Source of the DNA: Dipetalonema caudispina
Lineage: Eukaryota; Nematoda; Chromadorea; Rhabditida; Onchocercidae
Reading direction: 5' to 3'
DNA: 64,000 nt
Assembly (NCBI GenBank): GCA_013365325.1
Contig: JABVXV010000191.1
Coordinates: 1-64,000, forward strand
This document shows positions 38,763-49,398 of this stretch, piece by piece. The notes beneath the pieces were generated by a model. The model did not search any database and had not been told where the DNA came from. It saw only the letters and a list, made by a program, of their open reading frames with translations. The position numbers were made by a program, and so were the translations under genes. Positions within the stretch are counted from its first letter, which is position 1. Every line of letters begins with the position of its first letter.

Positions 38763-41700
38763 GCGTCTATAATTTGTGTTATCTGTATTAGTTAAACTTA
38801 TTAAGTATGAGTGAGTTAATACTTGTATATATTGTTACTGTTGTTATATGTCCTGTCTTTTGTGATCAATCGTTTTGCTTTTGTCATAGTGCTCGTAAAT
38901 CGATGGAAACACGATCACAACAGGATGAGGAACGAGCTAATGTATTGGAAATACAAGTTGATGAAGCAAAAATAATTGCTGATGAAGCAGATCGAAAATA
39001 TGAAGAGGTGATCATTTTCTTGTTGCTGTTTTTGTTTTATTTTGGGATTTTCTCTTTTTTTTTTTTTTTTTTTGTTATTAATCTCTTTAGAAGAAATTTT
39101 CTCGTCTTACGTCTTGGTTAACGCATGCTTCAATTCATGCCGACGGATTTCAAAGATAAATTACGGATTCTCGAGATTTACAAAGTATGCATTTACGTGA
39201 TTTTTTGTCGTCAATTTGTTTTTCGTTTACTTTTTGTTAATATAATATGGTTAGTATGTAATTTGTGTCTTATAATCGTTTGATGTTGTCGATATTGTTG
39301 GTGATAATAATTTCGACCAAATATCGTTTAATTGTTTATTTTTTGCATGCTTGAGGTATATTGCATGTTGCATGTTTTTCATTCCGTATTATCTAAAATT
39401 AATTTGAAAATTACTGAAAAAATTGTAATTACCTGGTAATTTTGATGTTATTATCCTTCCAATTACCATTTGATAATTTGAGATATACACCATACTGCAG
39501 AAAATTGTTCCCTTTTTTTATTTTCCCCATGATGAACATATAAAAACTGATATTTAAGTATTAGATGACTTTACTGATTAGAAAATTAAAACTTACCAGT
39601 CAAGTGGTTACATATACATACGTATAAATATATCAATGAAACAAAAGAACGTTCAAATTGACAACTAATTATTACAATATTACTGAGTGTGTTTAACGTT
39701 AACTTTTCTGAGTGATAATATTAACCTTCAATATTTTAAGTATGTTTTTGTTGCATTTTAAAGTAAAAAAAAGTAACTTTTTTCCACCTTAAATTTTTAA
39801 ATAACATATTTAACCGAATGAAAATACATGTGTTTTGTTTTTTCTCATCAATTCAGCGCACGTAAAGCATTGGAAAATCGTATCGACGTGGATCATGATC
39901 GTTGCGGTGAGTTGGAGCAAAAATTACGGGAAGCACAAGCATTACTGGCTGAAACGGAAAATAAATCAGACGAGGTTGTGCTTTTTACCTATTTTCTTTC
40001 TTACTGAACTAACAATTTTCTTCACCATTGATTTAAATATTTGCCTACCTATCTGTTTTTTTCTTCCAAATTAATTGATTTATTTACAAAATCTAAATTT
40101 ATTGGATTGTTTAGATTCATTTGGGGATAAAATTGGATAAGTGATTTAACGTTCACCTACTTTAGACCGTATCATTTATTCATCAACGCATACCCCATTC
40201 GGGAAATTAGAGCTTTTTCAAATTTAGGTATAGTTTTTTTCTGAAATTCTTGCAGTTATTCTGTTTTGGAATTCAAAAAATGAGATGAAATGGAAGAAGT
40301 AAGAGGAATGAAAACTTGCTCTAATATTTTCATGTCTTAATTTTAGTCTTATTTTATGAAATTTATAAAATCACCAGTGTGTGCAACACAAACTGTTTGC
40401 ATTTTGTTTACTTTCAAAGTTATTCATTCATTTTTACTGAATTTCCCCTAATATTTATATATATGTGTGTATATATGTGTTATATGTGTTTCTTCAAATC
40501 TTTTTATCTTTTATTTCATTTGTTATCAACGCTTTTTTTTTTCGTAAAAATTTAGAAAATAAATTTAGGCAACTATCTTTTTTTCTTTCTTTCAAATTAT
40601 TCTTTCGCTTCTTTCTATCATTCTTTTAGATCTTTGTATCTTCCATTTCTCTATCATTCTGTATCATATAGATAGTGAAGGCTTCTGGCGGTTGGTTTTT
40701 CTTTTATAATTAACGATAACAACAGCTAATTTCATAGTAAAAAAAATTTACGAAATACATGTTTAATAATTTAGTATTTAATTTGTAAATTTGAAAATTA
40801 CGAATAGAAGTTTGAAAATTAAAGTATGACTTTCGATAATTTATTCCTTACATTTCTTTATTTCTCTCTTTTTTAAGACAAAAATTCAAATAAGATAACG
40901 AAGTTTAATTTTTTCGCAAAGAACAAAAAAACAAAGAATGAAAATATTATTAAATTTAAGCAAAATTTGACTATTAAAGGGAAGATAGTAGAAAGGAAGA
41001 AAATATTGATATAATAAATATTGTATTATTATATTGGGGATTTAGTGTTCGCAAGGTCATGGAAAATCGTTCATTCCAAGATGAAGAACGTGCCAACACG
41101 GTGGAATCACAATTAAAGGAAGCACAATTATTAGCCGAAGAAGCTGATCGAAAATACGATGAGGTGACAAAGTGTACTCTGAAAGAGTGAAATAGAGAGA
41201 GAGAGAGAGGGAGAAAGAGAGAGAGAGAGAAAAGAATGAGATATGTATTTATGTAAATTTTATCTTTTTTTTTTCATAAAATAACATTAACTAAATAATA
41301 TGATAAATATTTGGAAAAATGGAATGCTTTATTTCGTGCTTTTAAAAAGAGAAAAAACGAATTAACATTAAGGGATTTGCATGCATAAATTTTGCCAACA
41401 TATGTTCTTTTTATTTATTTATTTATTTGCATTTCTTCTTTTTTTTCCATTCATTTTGCTTCAAAAATTCTCTTATCACTATAAAAAAATTCTGCTTGAT
41501 AATAATATTATAGCTATTATTTGATAGTAATTCATGCGAATGTTTTAAGTATACACTAATATGCTAATGAAACATATCTCTTGCTGAAATTTCGAACAAA
41601 ATTTGTTGATTTAACTAAGACAAGATGGGTTATCAGTAGACTTTATTAATGGAATGGATGAAATGGAACAATTTTTGATAATTTTTTTCATCAGTAATCT

Positions 41701-44700
41701 TTGAAATTGCATTAGTCAAGCATAATTGCAATGATACATCAAATACCGTCGACAAATTTTGTGAGTAAGATTTGTTGGCTAAGATTAAAACTTCGAATAC
41801 TTTCTCTCTCAATGAGATAAATTTGAATGTTGCTTAAGTAATTCTGTATAAAATCAATGCTTTTCCTGAGAGAAAAAAAAAAGTTAGATTTTTCTATTTA
41901 TTAATGCTTAATAAGTAGACTATTTGAATTCCTTCTTTTGGTTCATTAGCCAGAGAGGAATGATCATCATATCCGGATATTTTCATATTTCAATATTCAC
42001 GAAATTTAGCTCGAGAAGTCATATTTTTAGTTGTATGAATTGTATTAATTTGTTTGAATTTTCTCGACAAATTAATTGTTTTTTTCTTTTCTGACGATTT
42101 ATTATAATTTCGGGCATTGTTTTTGTTACTAATCCGTATTGTTGGTTTGTTTATTTGTTTTTGAAATCAGTTCTAAGTTTAGTTTAAAAACTCTTGACAT
42201 ATTTAAAGGATTTTTGTTGGATTCATCTAACTTTCTAAAAATCACAAATTTTTATTCATTTTGTTTGTATTATATAATATCTCACTTGAATATATTATCT
42301 TCTATAGAAACTGTAACGATTGTATTGCATAAAAGAGACTAATAGTTTAGAAGCTAAAGAAAGGCTAAAAACAGCTTCATTTAGTAGAAAAACATTAGGC
42401 GATTTGGCTTATCGATAAACTGTAATCAGTTGATAAGTCCAAATGGAACAATTTAATGGAGAGCTAGCTGATTTTGAGTTTGATATACACAGTCGTATCC
42501 GATATACTGTCTTAGTACTAGAGTAAAATTATTTGATTTTATTATCGTAATGTGTTGTTTTTCACTTACCATTCTTTGATTTTGCTGTGGAAAGAACTAT
42601 TAATCCATTCTGTTAAAATATTTCATTTCAATTATTGCTTTGTTTCACCAATTTTATTTCCAGGTAGCTCGTAAATTAGCTATGGTTGAAGCCGATTTAG
42701 AACGAGCTGAAGAACGTGCTGAAGCCGGTGAAAAGTTAGTTTTCCATAAATTTCATCAAATATAAAAATTTAGTGGGATTCAGGAAGTAGTTACTTTTTT
42801 AGTTTGGAATAAGATCAAGTTATTAGGTAAAGTTTTAATTTAAATTATATGAGTTCGAAATGTTGCTGTGCATGTATCTGCAATTTTTTTTCCTTCTGTC
42901 TCATTTAGATTAAAATTAAGTGAAGTATGCGATAGATATTTATTTAAAGTAACCATCCAAATTCCTCGGAAATCGAGAATATTGAGAAAACTAAGTGAGA
43001 GTAAGTTGTTCTGAAAATTTGCTGTAATCATGTAATCATACATATCGATAGCATCAGTATCTAAGGTATCGTGAGCTGATTACTGCTTTGTGGAAAGTTT
43101 TTTTTTTTTATTCTTTCTGTAGATGATGAGAAGTCCTTTTGTGTTTGCGATATATCCATATCAAAAATAAGGAATCATTTGTATTATCATGATTTTGTGT
43201 TTATAATTAGAAGTGTAGTTATAAGTTGGTATAAGATTCATTTTTGGAATGATTACTATTGAGAAATCGGGAATTAAATGAGCAGGATTATTTGATTGTA
43301 CTGCTAATTCATGGCATGAAATGGATTTCATTTTAAAACATTAATGTGTGATTTGTGATTGGGAATTCATTTTCAAATTGTAACTTATCGATTACATCAA
43401 ACGTGCGTCTATCACACATATTAACTTGAAATTACGAGCACTTGAATTTTTTTTTTGAAAAAATTTTTGAAATAATGGGTTGATTTGAATAAAACAACAG
43501 AAAAGCACGTGAAATGGAACGGGAACTGGTTGCTGTGGGAATGAACTTGAAAACATTGGAAGTTCATGAGGAACGTGCTCTGCAACGTGAAAATTCTTTC
43601 TCGGATCATATACAAAGCTTACAGAATCGAATCAAAGAGGTGAAAATGGTGAAAATATTGGGGTCAGCGGTATTAAATGTGATAGATTATTCGTAAGGTT
43701 AAAAATATTGACTGGTCGTTTGAGATAAAAATATTAATTAATTTTCTTATTGATAACGAATGATATTGTATGGCCATTGCCAGGATTATTGTTTATGAGA
43801 TTTTAAGAAATTAACTGAAGAAAATAATGATTTTGTAGATATTTTCCATGGTTTTTTTTTTTTGAAAAGACTACAACTATTTAGGAATTTGGCAAAATTA
43901 GTGTGGGAAAAAGGCTGAATTGAATTTTTTTTCAAAGAAAAATCTGGATTTATAGTGAGTACCTGACTCGAAGTTCTGTTGCTGTGAAATTTTTTGGCTT
44001 GAGGACAAGATAGCAGCTTTAAATTTGAATTTTTAGTTAGGGTCTGATACTATTATAGATAAATTAAGTGCTAATTTTAGTGCGAAGGATTATAGGAATT
44101 AGAATCATTTTTCTAGTAGAGTTGAACAGATCTTTTCCGACAAATAAAAATAAAAATCATGCATAGGGTAATGAAATGAAATTATCCTATCATGAGGAAA
44201 TAAGCAGTAATTTAGTTAATTAAACAAATCAATCAACATATTTGTTAAAAATAGTCAACTGATATAACTAGCAAAGGTGAACGAGGACAAGGAGCAGCAA
44301 GTTAAGTATTGATTAACTGAAATATATAAGAAGTCTTATAACTTCAAAGGTACTTCGTCTTATTGAATATCTTAGGCATGTAAATTAAATGAGCAAACAC
44401 GGAAGTAAAAATATGATACCGCTGACCTCATTGATAATAAGTGATCTGTAATGGATGCTATTTTGTGCTTGTCGGAAAAGTTGATGTTGTGTTGCTGTGT
44501 GTTTGTGAAATATGAGTATTAGTGGATGCCACATGTTGTATGCTATGAAGCCAATAAGAATTAAGCTATACATTAAAAGAAAAATATCATTTGGTATAAT
44601 GCCTTTTTTTTTTTACCGTTTTTTTAAGATTTTACTAATTAAGTCAAGAAACTCTGAAGATTATTTTCCATTCAATTTTTCACTTCTTTCCCGCTTTATG

Positions 44701-47700
44701 AGTCTGTTCTTGAATGGTTCTTTCTTGTCTGCATATTTCTTTCGTTATTTGTGCAGCAAAATCGTGGAATTGGAAGAAGAACTTCGTGTTGTCGGCAATA
44801 ATTTGAAATCTCTGGAAGTATCTGAAGAAAAAGCTCTACAACGTGAAGATTCGTACGAGGAACAGATTCGTACAGTTTCGGCACGTCTAAAGGAGGTATG
44901 ATTGGTATGAAATGATTATTTTAATATTAACCGAAAAAATATCAAACTTATGGTAAAATCTACATTGACGTTCATAGGTCAGGCTTGCTTTTGTCTCTGT
45001 TGTGAAGGTTTTACGTTTAATTTGAATGCCCAATTTTAACTATGGCGTAAAAGTTAAATATATTGATGTTTTCTGGTCAGTTATCTTTTGCATGCCGATG
45101 CATATGCATTTTCTTTTTGATTGCATGCTGAAAATGTTACTTTACTAGTATTTTAGGCAGAAACTCGAGCGGAATTTGCCGAACGATCAGTTCAGAAATT
45201 GCAAAAGGAAGTTGACAGACTCGAAGGTTTGTTTCAGAAATTTTTATAAATTTCCATCGTTCAGATTAAGTGATAATTTGAGTTTGATTTCTTTTTTTTT
45301 TCTTTTGGAAAAAGGATGAATAAAAAGATTTGAATCTGTGATAATTATTTAAGCCGGATTTTGTTCAGTGGTTTAAACGGTTGGTTGAAAATATCTCATC
45401 CATTGTTTTAAATACTGAAAGAGAAATAAGATTAAGTAGTTAGTAGTTAAGTAAGAATGGGGACTAGGTGATTGATTTGATCACCAAGAGCGGTGGTTCG
45501 GATTTCCAAATATGTAATAAGAATGGGATGACAAACTTTTGTCTGGATTAACAAACTAAAAATTTTTTTGAGCTGAGCGTTATGGCGTTTCATGATCTAT
45601 TTGGGTTAGTCTAAATGTACTTCAAATTCAGGATTTTAAGTTATTTGAATTTTGGTATTTTATTATTAAGGATCCATTTACATCTTCCATTCTCTTTCTA
45701 TACTTTCTTCATACATTACACTTTTGTGTTTACGTTAATGTGTTTACTGTTGATATTTTTGTTAGTGATGTTAATGTTATTGGTTTTGTCGTACATCGAA
45801 TGTAAATTATTGAGAGCTACAGATGAGTTATTAATCGAGAAGGAACGTGTGCGTAATTTAACGGAAGAAATCGAGCAAACCGTTCAGGAGATTCAGACTT
45901 CCTGAAATATCCATCCATAAGCCGTATTAACTTTTTGTTTACCGTTTTATTCGTCAATTTTTTTTTTTTTTCTTTGAATGTATGTGCATGTGTGATGTGT
46001 ATGTATGTGTTTATGTTTCCGGTTTGTTTCTTACATGATGTAATGTGGATTGAAATATTGAATGCAGCAGAAAATTTGAAAAAGTCTATTTAGTTTCAAC
46101 CAATAGATAATAAATTTTTAAGAAAGCGTTAGAGCAATTTCCCGGTAAGTTACACTTTTAAAATGATTCATCTACCTGAGATTTTTTTTTTTCGGTTATC
46201 TGCATCGACTACCATGCATAGTAACTTATCATCTAAAATTTACTGCATTAATTATTCGTAATTTTCTTAATTGATTTTGTATAATTCAAAAATTCCATCG
46301 AAATTTAGCACCATTAAAATTCCTCTTGCTGCATGTATTTCGTCCAACTGAAGCATCACATCATTCCTTTTGAATTAACAAAATTTTTCTCCAGTTGCTA
46401 AACAAACTTACAAAATTTCTCCATTGTTGTGGTAAATGTTTGCATTGCCTTTTTCTTCCTGATGACATATCTTTTGATTCCTTAAATATTTCAATGATAT
46501 TTGGAATGGTTTGTTTGGATTGCTTACATATTATTTGAATCCTAAGTCTATTTGAAAATTGAATGGTTTGTTTCGATTTTGAGCTATACGCTCATTTAAA
46601 AAATATTAACAGGTAACAATAATTGCTTAAGTACCACAATTTGATAATATTCTCAGTAATGCAGCGAATAATTTTTTGCGAATTATTCTCTTTTATTTTC
46701 ATTAATTCCAGTTAGGATAAATTATAATTTTTTTTGCTGATAAATTTTTGGTGATAACTTCTAGGATGCTGTTCTGTTAATATGGTCTACTACAAAGGGA
46801 TCTTCAGCAGGATCGAATTTATTCTTGCTGTGTGTGCTCTCAAAAGTTTTAATCAATTTTCTGCTTTTTTTAATCCTACTGTTCAAATCAGAGTGATAAA
46901 TTAATCAGTGTGCTACTTATTTTTCAGAAGCCAAGGAACTTTCGGACAATAAAGTGAAACAACTACAGGAGGAACTCGATCGTCTATTAAGCGAGCTGAA
47001 CACTGTTTGATCAGAAATTCCCTAACAACTTTCTCATTGTTTCTCCTTTAACTTAAACACTTACTGATTGTTATGGAATTTGGAATTTCTTAACTTTTCT
47101 TTTTTCTGGGTTCCCAGGATTCACAATATGTGATTCTGGATAGCTCATTGACTGTTAGGTTAAAATAACCCTTTCCAAACTTATTTTTAATAGTGAAAAG
47201 AAGAGAAACGAGAAACTAGATTTTTTTTTTTTTAATCAAGAAAAAATTCAATTTAAAATGAAAATTGGATGCGAGAAATGAAAGGCGGGTTTTCAGTCGA
47301 AGAAAGATTTCTTTCCGTTTTTCATTTTTCAAATTATCTTATAAGTAATTTCATTAATAATTAGCTTCTCTCCTCTCTTATTTCATTTCGAAATACTGCC
47401 CTACCGATGATCAACTTTTTTACTTTTCATGTTTTATTGCAAGCTGTTTAATTTAATTTTTTTTTTTCAAGTCTTAAATGCTCATCAGCTTGTGCAGTTT
47501 TACGATGTGCATGCTTTTTCTGTATTCTACAATTTATTATCCGGTTATTGTACGAAGCCTTACTACTTCCTCCTCTTTTTTCGACCTTTTCGTATAATTG
47601 TTTGAACGTAACAAATTGAATTTTCTTTCTTCGTTTTGTTTGAAAAATTTAACATATTTTAACGGAAAAATTTAACACATTTCGTTTTGTATGAAATGTA

Positions 47701-48007
47701 GTCTTGTGTTATCTGTCATTTGCTTAATGCTTATCCGTTTCATGTTCGTATGTTTGTTTTATCCTAATGTGTAATATCGCTTGAAGAATTTCGAAACTTA
47801 TAAACATTCCTGTTTCTTTTTTTTTCTTTCGAAATTGCCTCCTGAAATTTTAAATTGAAATTATCTTACAATTCTTAGTGCCCCTACTCTTAGTATTATG
47901 TCGCAAGTAAAAGAACAGTTTATTGAAAGAATACACTACGAATTTCACATTTTCAGTATCATCCTTTATTGGGGATCAATATTATCGGTTGGTGGTGTTT
48001 TTCTTTT

Positions 48008-48039
<32 letters not shown>

Positions 48040-49398
48040 CCTCCAATATGACAGGGTAAGCAGTAATTTATCATTATGAGCAAATAGTTTACATTAAATA
48101 TATAATTCAAACAAACAATATTTGGCAGTAGTTTAAATATTAAATCCTTTACATACAGACATTTTTACATTTGATTAATTCTAGTATTTGGAGTGAATTC
48201 AATTATTTTATAAAGTTTATTTTCGAATTAAAAACGGATTTTTTCCCTTCTTTTGAAAAAATTGATAATTTCCTCTGCTTTTATTTAATGACTTCTTCGT
48301 TGATCTATCTGAATAACAAGATTGCTTTTATATTCTCTACTTTCAATTTTTAAAAGTATATTTTAGAGTTTTTATTTCATATTTTTTTTAAGATACTTTT
48401 CCATAATTTTAGTATCTTACTTCGCAACTATTAGAGAAAATTTTGTTTATATTTGAAAATTCGCAACAAATTCGAAAATATTTTTATGAAATTAGATGAA
48501 AGAATTTTTTCTTCCTCACCCTTTCCCTCCATCTTCTTCCTCTCTTCCATTCTCTGATTTAAATGAAAGAAAATTTTGAAATTAGTTCTCGTGTATATGG
48601 AAGTTCCAAATTCCCAAAGATAAAAAAAGTCAACTTATATTATGGTAATATGACAGTAATAATACTGGCATGCTTGTCATTTTTCACGTGTGATTATTGA
48701 CATTAATAAATGTTTCCGTTTTTTTCTCCTTCTCTTCCTCTCTCTCTCTCTCTCCCTTTCTCTCTAATAGCATTTTGACCTGATTACGGATGTTATTCGT
48801 TGATAATCATTAAAGTTTTACATGATATCCGAGCAAACATCGGGCTATATTTTGCAACCTTTTGATAAAAATAAGTAAAACTAAGCTTTCTTTAGCTTTT
48901 TTTAATGAATAAAATGAGCCATACTGAATATTGCTAGGCTTGAAAGATTGTAGTAAGAGGTATTATTTATTAGACCAATTTGACTAGTTATCGTTCGTAC
49001 AACAAAATATTTCGAAGTAAAATGTTTAATTTCTGATCATTGGCTAGCGTGGAATAAAATATTTAATTTTCTATTTAATTTTCGATTGATAATTCGAAAT
49101 GAATATAATATGAACGTTAGAAGTTATGAAGCAATTACCATGCACATCGCAATGAAAAACATCCTTAAAAATTTGCCTCTTTTTTTTTTCCCATCCCGCA
49201 TGTTTTCTTTACCTATCAAATATATTTTCACCCGAAATTCCTCAAATTTTATGAATTTCACTTAAAAAAAGGGAAGAAAAAAAAAAATTAAAAAAGAATA
49301 TTATTCTATTTACAGATGAATTGGTGCACGAGAAAGAACGATACAAAAATATTTCCGAGGAATTGGATCAAACTTTCCAAGAACTTTCTGGATATTAA
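18515..49398 (+). CDS. lev-11: Tropomyosin gene with two starts and alternative exon clusters
   Basis: Encodes tropomyosin, the coiled-coil dimer that lies along actin filaments and controls myosin and other binders in muscle and cytoskeleton. The long form uses 18515-18559 and 20525-20719 (residues 1-80). The short form starts at 34911-35066 (52 aa). Shared downstream set: exon 3 (37300-37433 or 37963-38096), exon 4 (38890-39007, 39857-39974 or 41046-41163), exon 5 (42664-42734), exon 6-7 (43501-43639 or 44757-44895), exon 8 (45157-45226) and exon 9 (45823-45905, 46928-47010 or 49316-49398). Long products are 284 aa, the classic length, and short ones 256 aa. Exon lengths of 134, 118, 71, 70 and 83 nt equal the ancestral tropomyosin exons. 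Heptad-repeat sequence runs throughout. The N-terminus [15 protein letters not shown] and the C-terminus ending SGY are typical muscle-form ends. Similar alternative splicing is known for C. elegans lev-11. Which isoforms are made here is inference. Confidence 0.97.
20525..20719 (+). CDS. lev-11: Tropomyosin exon 2, long isoform (residues 16-80)
   Basis: Encodes 65 residues from [13 protein letters not shown] to EEKEKKVQE, phase 0 at both ends. The acceptor is TATTTTCAAG, a weak AAG site instead of CAG. The residue 15/16 boundary differs from the vertebrate 38/39 boundary, while the end at residue 80 is the same. Confidence 0.96.
23292..23990. repeat. CACAC pentamer minisatellite of about 700 bp
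   Basis: Nearly pure array of ACACC and ACACT pentamers, often in a 15-bp higher-order pattern of two ACACC-type units and one ACACT-type unit. The plus strand is almost free of G until the last units. Decayed units continue to about 24096. Because the period is 5 all frames stay open, giving meaningless [10 protein letters not shown] peptides. Confidence 0.97.
24178..24282. repeat. TGTGTATG/TGTGCATG microsatellite
   Basis: Imperfect repeats of TGTGTATG and TGTGCATG units, about 100 bp, 80 bp after the end of the decayed CACAC array. Confidence 0.92.
24391..24438. repeat. ATC/ATT trinucleotide tract
   Basis: About 48 bp of mixed ATC and ATT triplets arranged largely as a 6-bp ATTATC unit. 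Confidence 0.9.
25506..25556. repeat. ATT trinucleotide microsatellite
   Basis: Run of TTATTA units with one ATCACT interruption inside the large tropomyosin intron. Confidence 0.88.
26463..26490. repeat. GA microsatellite
   Basis: Short (GA)n run with one GGG interruption inside the large intron. Confidence 0.85.
27540..27881. other. Assembly gap flanked by a 121-bp identical duplication
   Basis: Positions 27661-27760 are exactly 100 N. The 121 bases before the gap (27540-27660) are identical to the 121 bases after it (27761-27881), from TTGATTTGTCAC to the run of eight T followed by C. This is the pattern of two overlapping contigs joined with an arbitrary-size gap, not a biological duplication. 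Confidence 0.93.
30437..30465. repeat. CTT trinucleotide microsatellite
   Basis: About nine CTT triplets inside the large intron. Confidence 0.9.
30591..30613. repeat. CT dinucleotide microsatellite
   Basis: Run of about eleven CT units at the left edge of a GC-richer patch. A similar CT run lies at about 30865-30884. Confidence 0.9.
32179..32235. repeat. AT-rich palindrome with 12-bp arms
   Basis: ATACCAATATAT at 32179-32190 is the exact reverse complement of ATATATTGGTAT at 32224-32235. The loop between them is itself mostly (AT)n, so a longer cruciform or hairpin is possible. Confidence 0.8.
33727..33836. repeat. GA run followed by CAT triplet run
   Basis: A (GA)n tract at 33727-33747, then after a short spacer a CAT/ATC triplet tract at about 33800-33836. 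The small ORFs here are low-complexity artefacts. Confidence 0.85.
34342..34368. repeat. Poly(T) run of about 27 bases
   Basis: Uninterrupted T run upstream of the internal tropomyosin start. Confidence 0.9.
34911..35066 (+). CDS. lev-11: Tropomyosin exon 1b, short-isoform start (52 aa)
   Basis: Starts [18 protein letters not shown] and ends EEERKKRED before a GTATGT donor in phase 0. It splices to exon 3 in frame in place of residues 1-80, giving 256-aa tropomyosins. The start is preceded by purine-rich leader sequence without an obvious trans-splice acceptor. Position and sequence match the internal-promoter exon of nematode lev-11, whose products are non-body-wall or cytoskeletal forms; that expression is known for C. 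elegans and only inferred here. Confidence 0.96.
35067..37299. other. Intron between tropomyosin exon 1b and exon 3a
   Basis: No coding segment supported. It contains a CT run at about 35780-35807 and an ATT/ATC triplet tract at about 36409-36482. Confidence 0.75.
36409..36482. repeat. ATT/ATC/ACT triplet tract
   Basis: About 70 bp of TTATTA and TTATCA triplets; the reverse frames give poly-Asn and poly-Ile artefacts. Confidence 0.85.
37300..37433 (+). CDS. lev-11: Tropomyosin exon 3a (residues 81-125)
   Basis: 134 nt after a TTATTTCAG acceptor. Encodes [20 protein letters not shown] onward to SKAADEAER. It enters in phase 0 and leaves in phase 2 at a GTAACG donor. Confidence 0.96.
37963..38096 (+). 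CDS. lev-11: Tropomyosin exon 3b, alternative to 3a
   Basis: 134 nt, same phases as exon 3a. It begins identically ([11 protein letters not shown]) and then diverges: [16 protein letters not shown] and THTADESER. Because 134 is not a multiple of 3, using both 3a and 3b would shift the frame, so they must be mutually exclusive. Confidence 0.95.
38890..39007 (+). CDS. lev-11: Tropomyosin exon 4a (residues 126-164)
   Basis: 118 nt after a TTTGTCATAG acceptor. Encodes [20 protein letters not shown] onward to EADRKYEE, with a GTGATC donor. It resembles exon 4c in its first half and its end. Confidence 0.95.
39857..39974 (+). CDS. lev-11: Tropomyosin exon 4b, the most divergent exon 4
   Basis: 118 nt after ATTCAG. 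Encodes [20 protein letters not shown] onward to ETENKSDE. It keeps the ARK..EN start and heptad spacing but carries a Cys and a DVDHDRC segment absent from 4a and 4c. Confidence 0.93.
41046..41163 (+). CDS. lev-11: Tropomyosin exon 4c, muscle-type exon 4
   Basis: 118 nt after TTTAG. Encodes [20 protein letters not shown] onward to EEADRKYDE, the version closest to the classical nematode body-wall muscle tropomyosin. A (GA)n tract at about 41194-41231 follows the donor. Confidence 0.96.
42664..42734 (+). CDS. lev-11: Tropomyosin exon 5 (residues 165-188)
   Basis: 71 nt after TTTCCAG. Encodes [20 protein letters not shown] then AGE, with a GTTAGT donor in phase 2. It is the only exon 5 I found. 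Confidence 0.95.
43501..43639 (+). CDS. lev-11: Tropomyosin fused exon 6-7, version a (residues 189-234)
   Basis: 139 nt, equal to vertebrate exons 6 (76) plus 7 (63) without an intron. Encodes [20 protein letters not shown] onward to [12 protein letters not shown]. It differs from version b in roughly half of its residues. Confidence 0.94.
44757..44895 (+). CDS. lev-11: Tropomyosin fused exon 6-7, version b
   Basis: 139 nt after GTGCAG. Encodes [20 protein letters not shown] onward to [13 protein letters not shown], the classical muscle form. Phases are identical to version a, and using both would shift the frame. Confidence 0.96.
45157..45226 (+). CDS. lev-11: Tropomyosin exon 8 (residues 235-258)
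   Basis: 70 nt after TATTTTAG. Encodes [20 protein letters not shown] then RLE, leaving in phase 1 at a GTTTGT donor. Common to all isoforms. Confidence 0.96.
45823..45905 (+). CDS. lev-11: Tropomyosin terminal exon 9a
   Basis: 83 nt ending in TGA. Encodes [20 protein letters not shown] then VQEIQTS. The acceptor GAGAGCTACAG is poor in pyrimidines. An AATAAA at 46109-46114 could end this mRNA. Confidence 0.93.
46109..46114 (+). terminator. Candidate poly(A) signal for exon 9a transcripts
   Basis: AATAAA about 200 nt past the exon 9a stop codon and before exon 9b. Confidence 0.5.
46928..47010 (+). CDS. lev-11: Tropomyosin terminal exon 9b
   Basis: 83 nt after TATTTTTCAG, ending in TGA. Encodes [20 protein letters not shown] then LSELNTV, a tail unlike 9a and 9c. 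Cytoskeletal-type tails resemble this. No AATAAA was found in the next 1 kb, so it may use a variant signal. Confidence 0.93.
47011..49315. other. Stretch between tropomyosin exons 9b and 9c
   Basis: Serves as 3' UTR for 9b transcripts and intron for 9c transcripts. CT repeats lie at about 48011-48042 and 48737-48772. No coding segment is supported. Confidence 0.7.
49316..49398 (+). CDS. lev-11: Tropomyosin terminal exon 9c, muscle-type end
   Basis: 83 nt after TATTTACAG, ending in TAA. Encodes [20 protein letters not shown] then FQELSGY. The SGY-type end is that of classical nematode muscle tropomyosin and forms the C-terminal side of the overlap joint. Confidence 0.96.
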
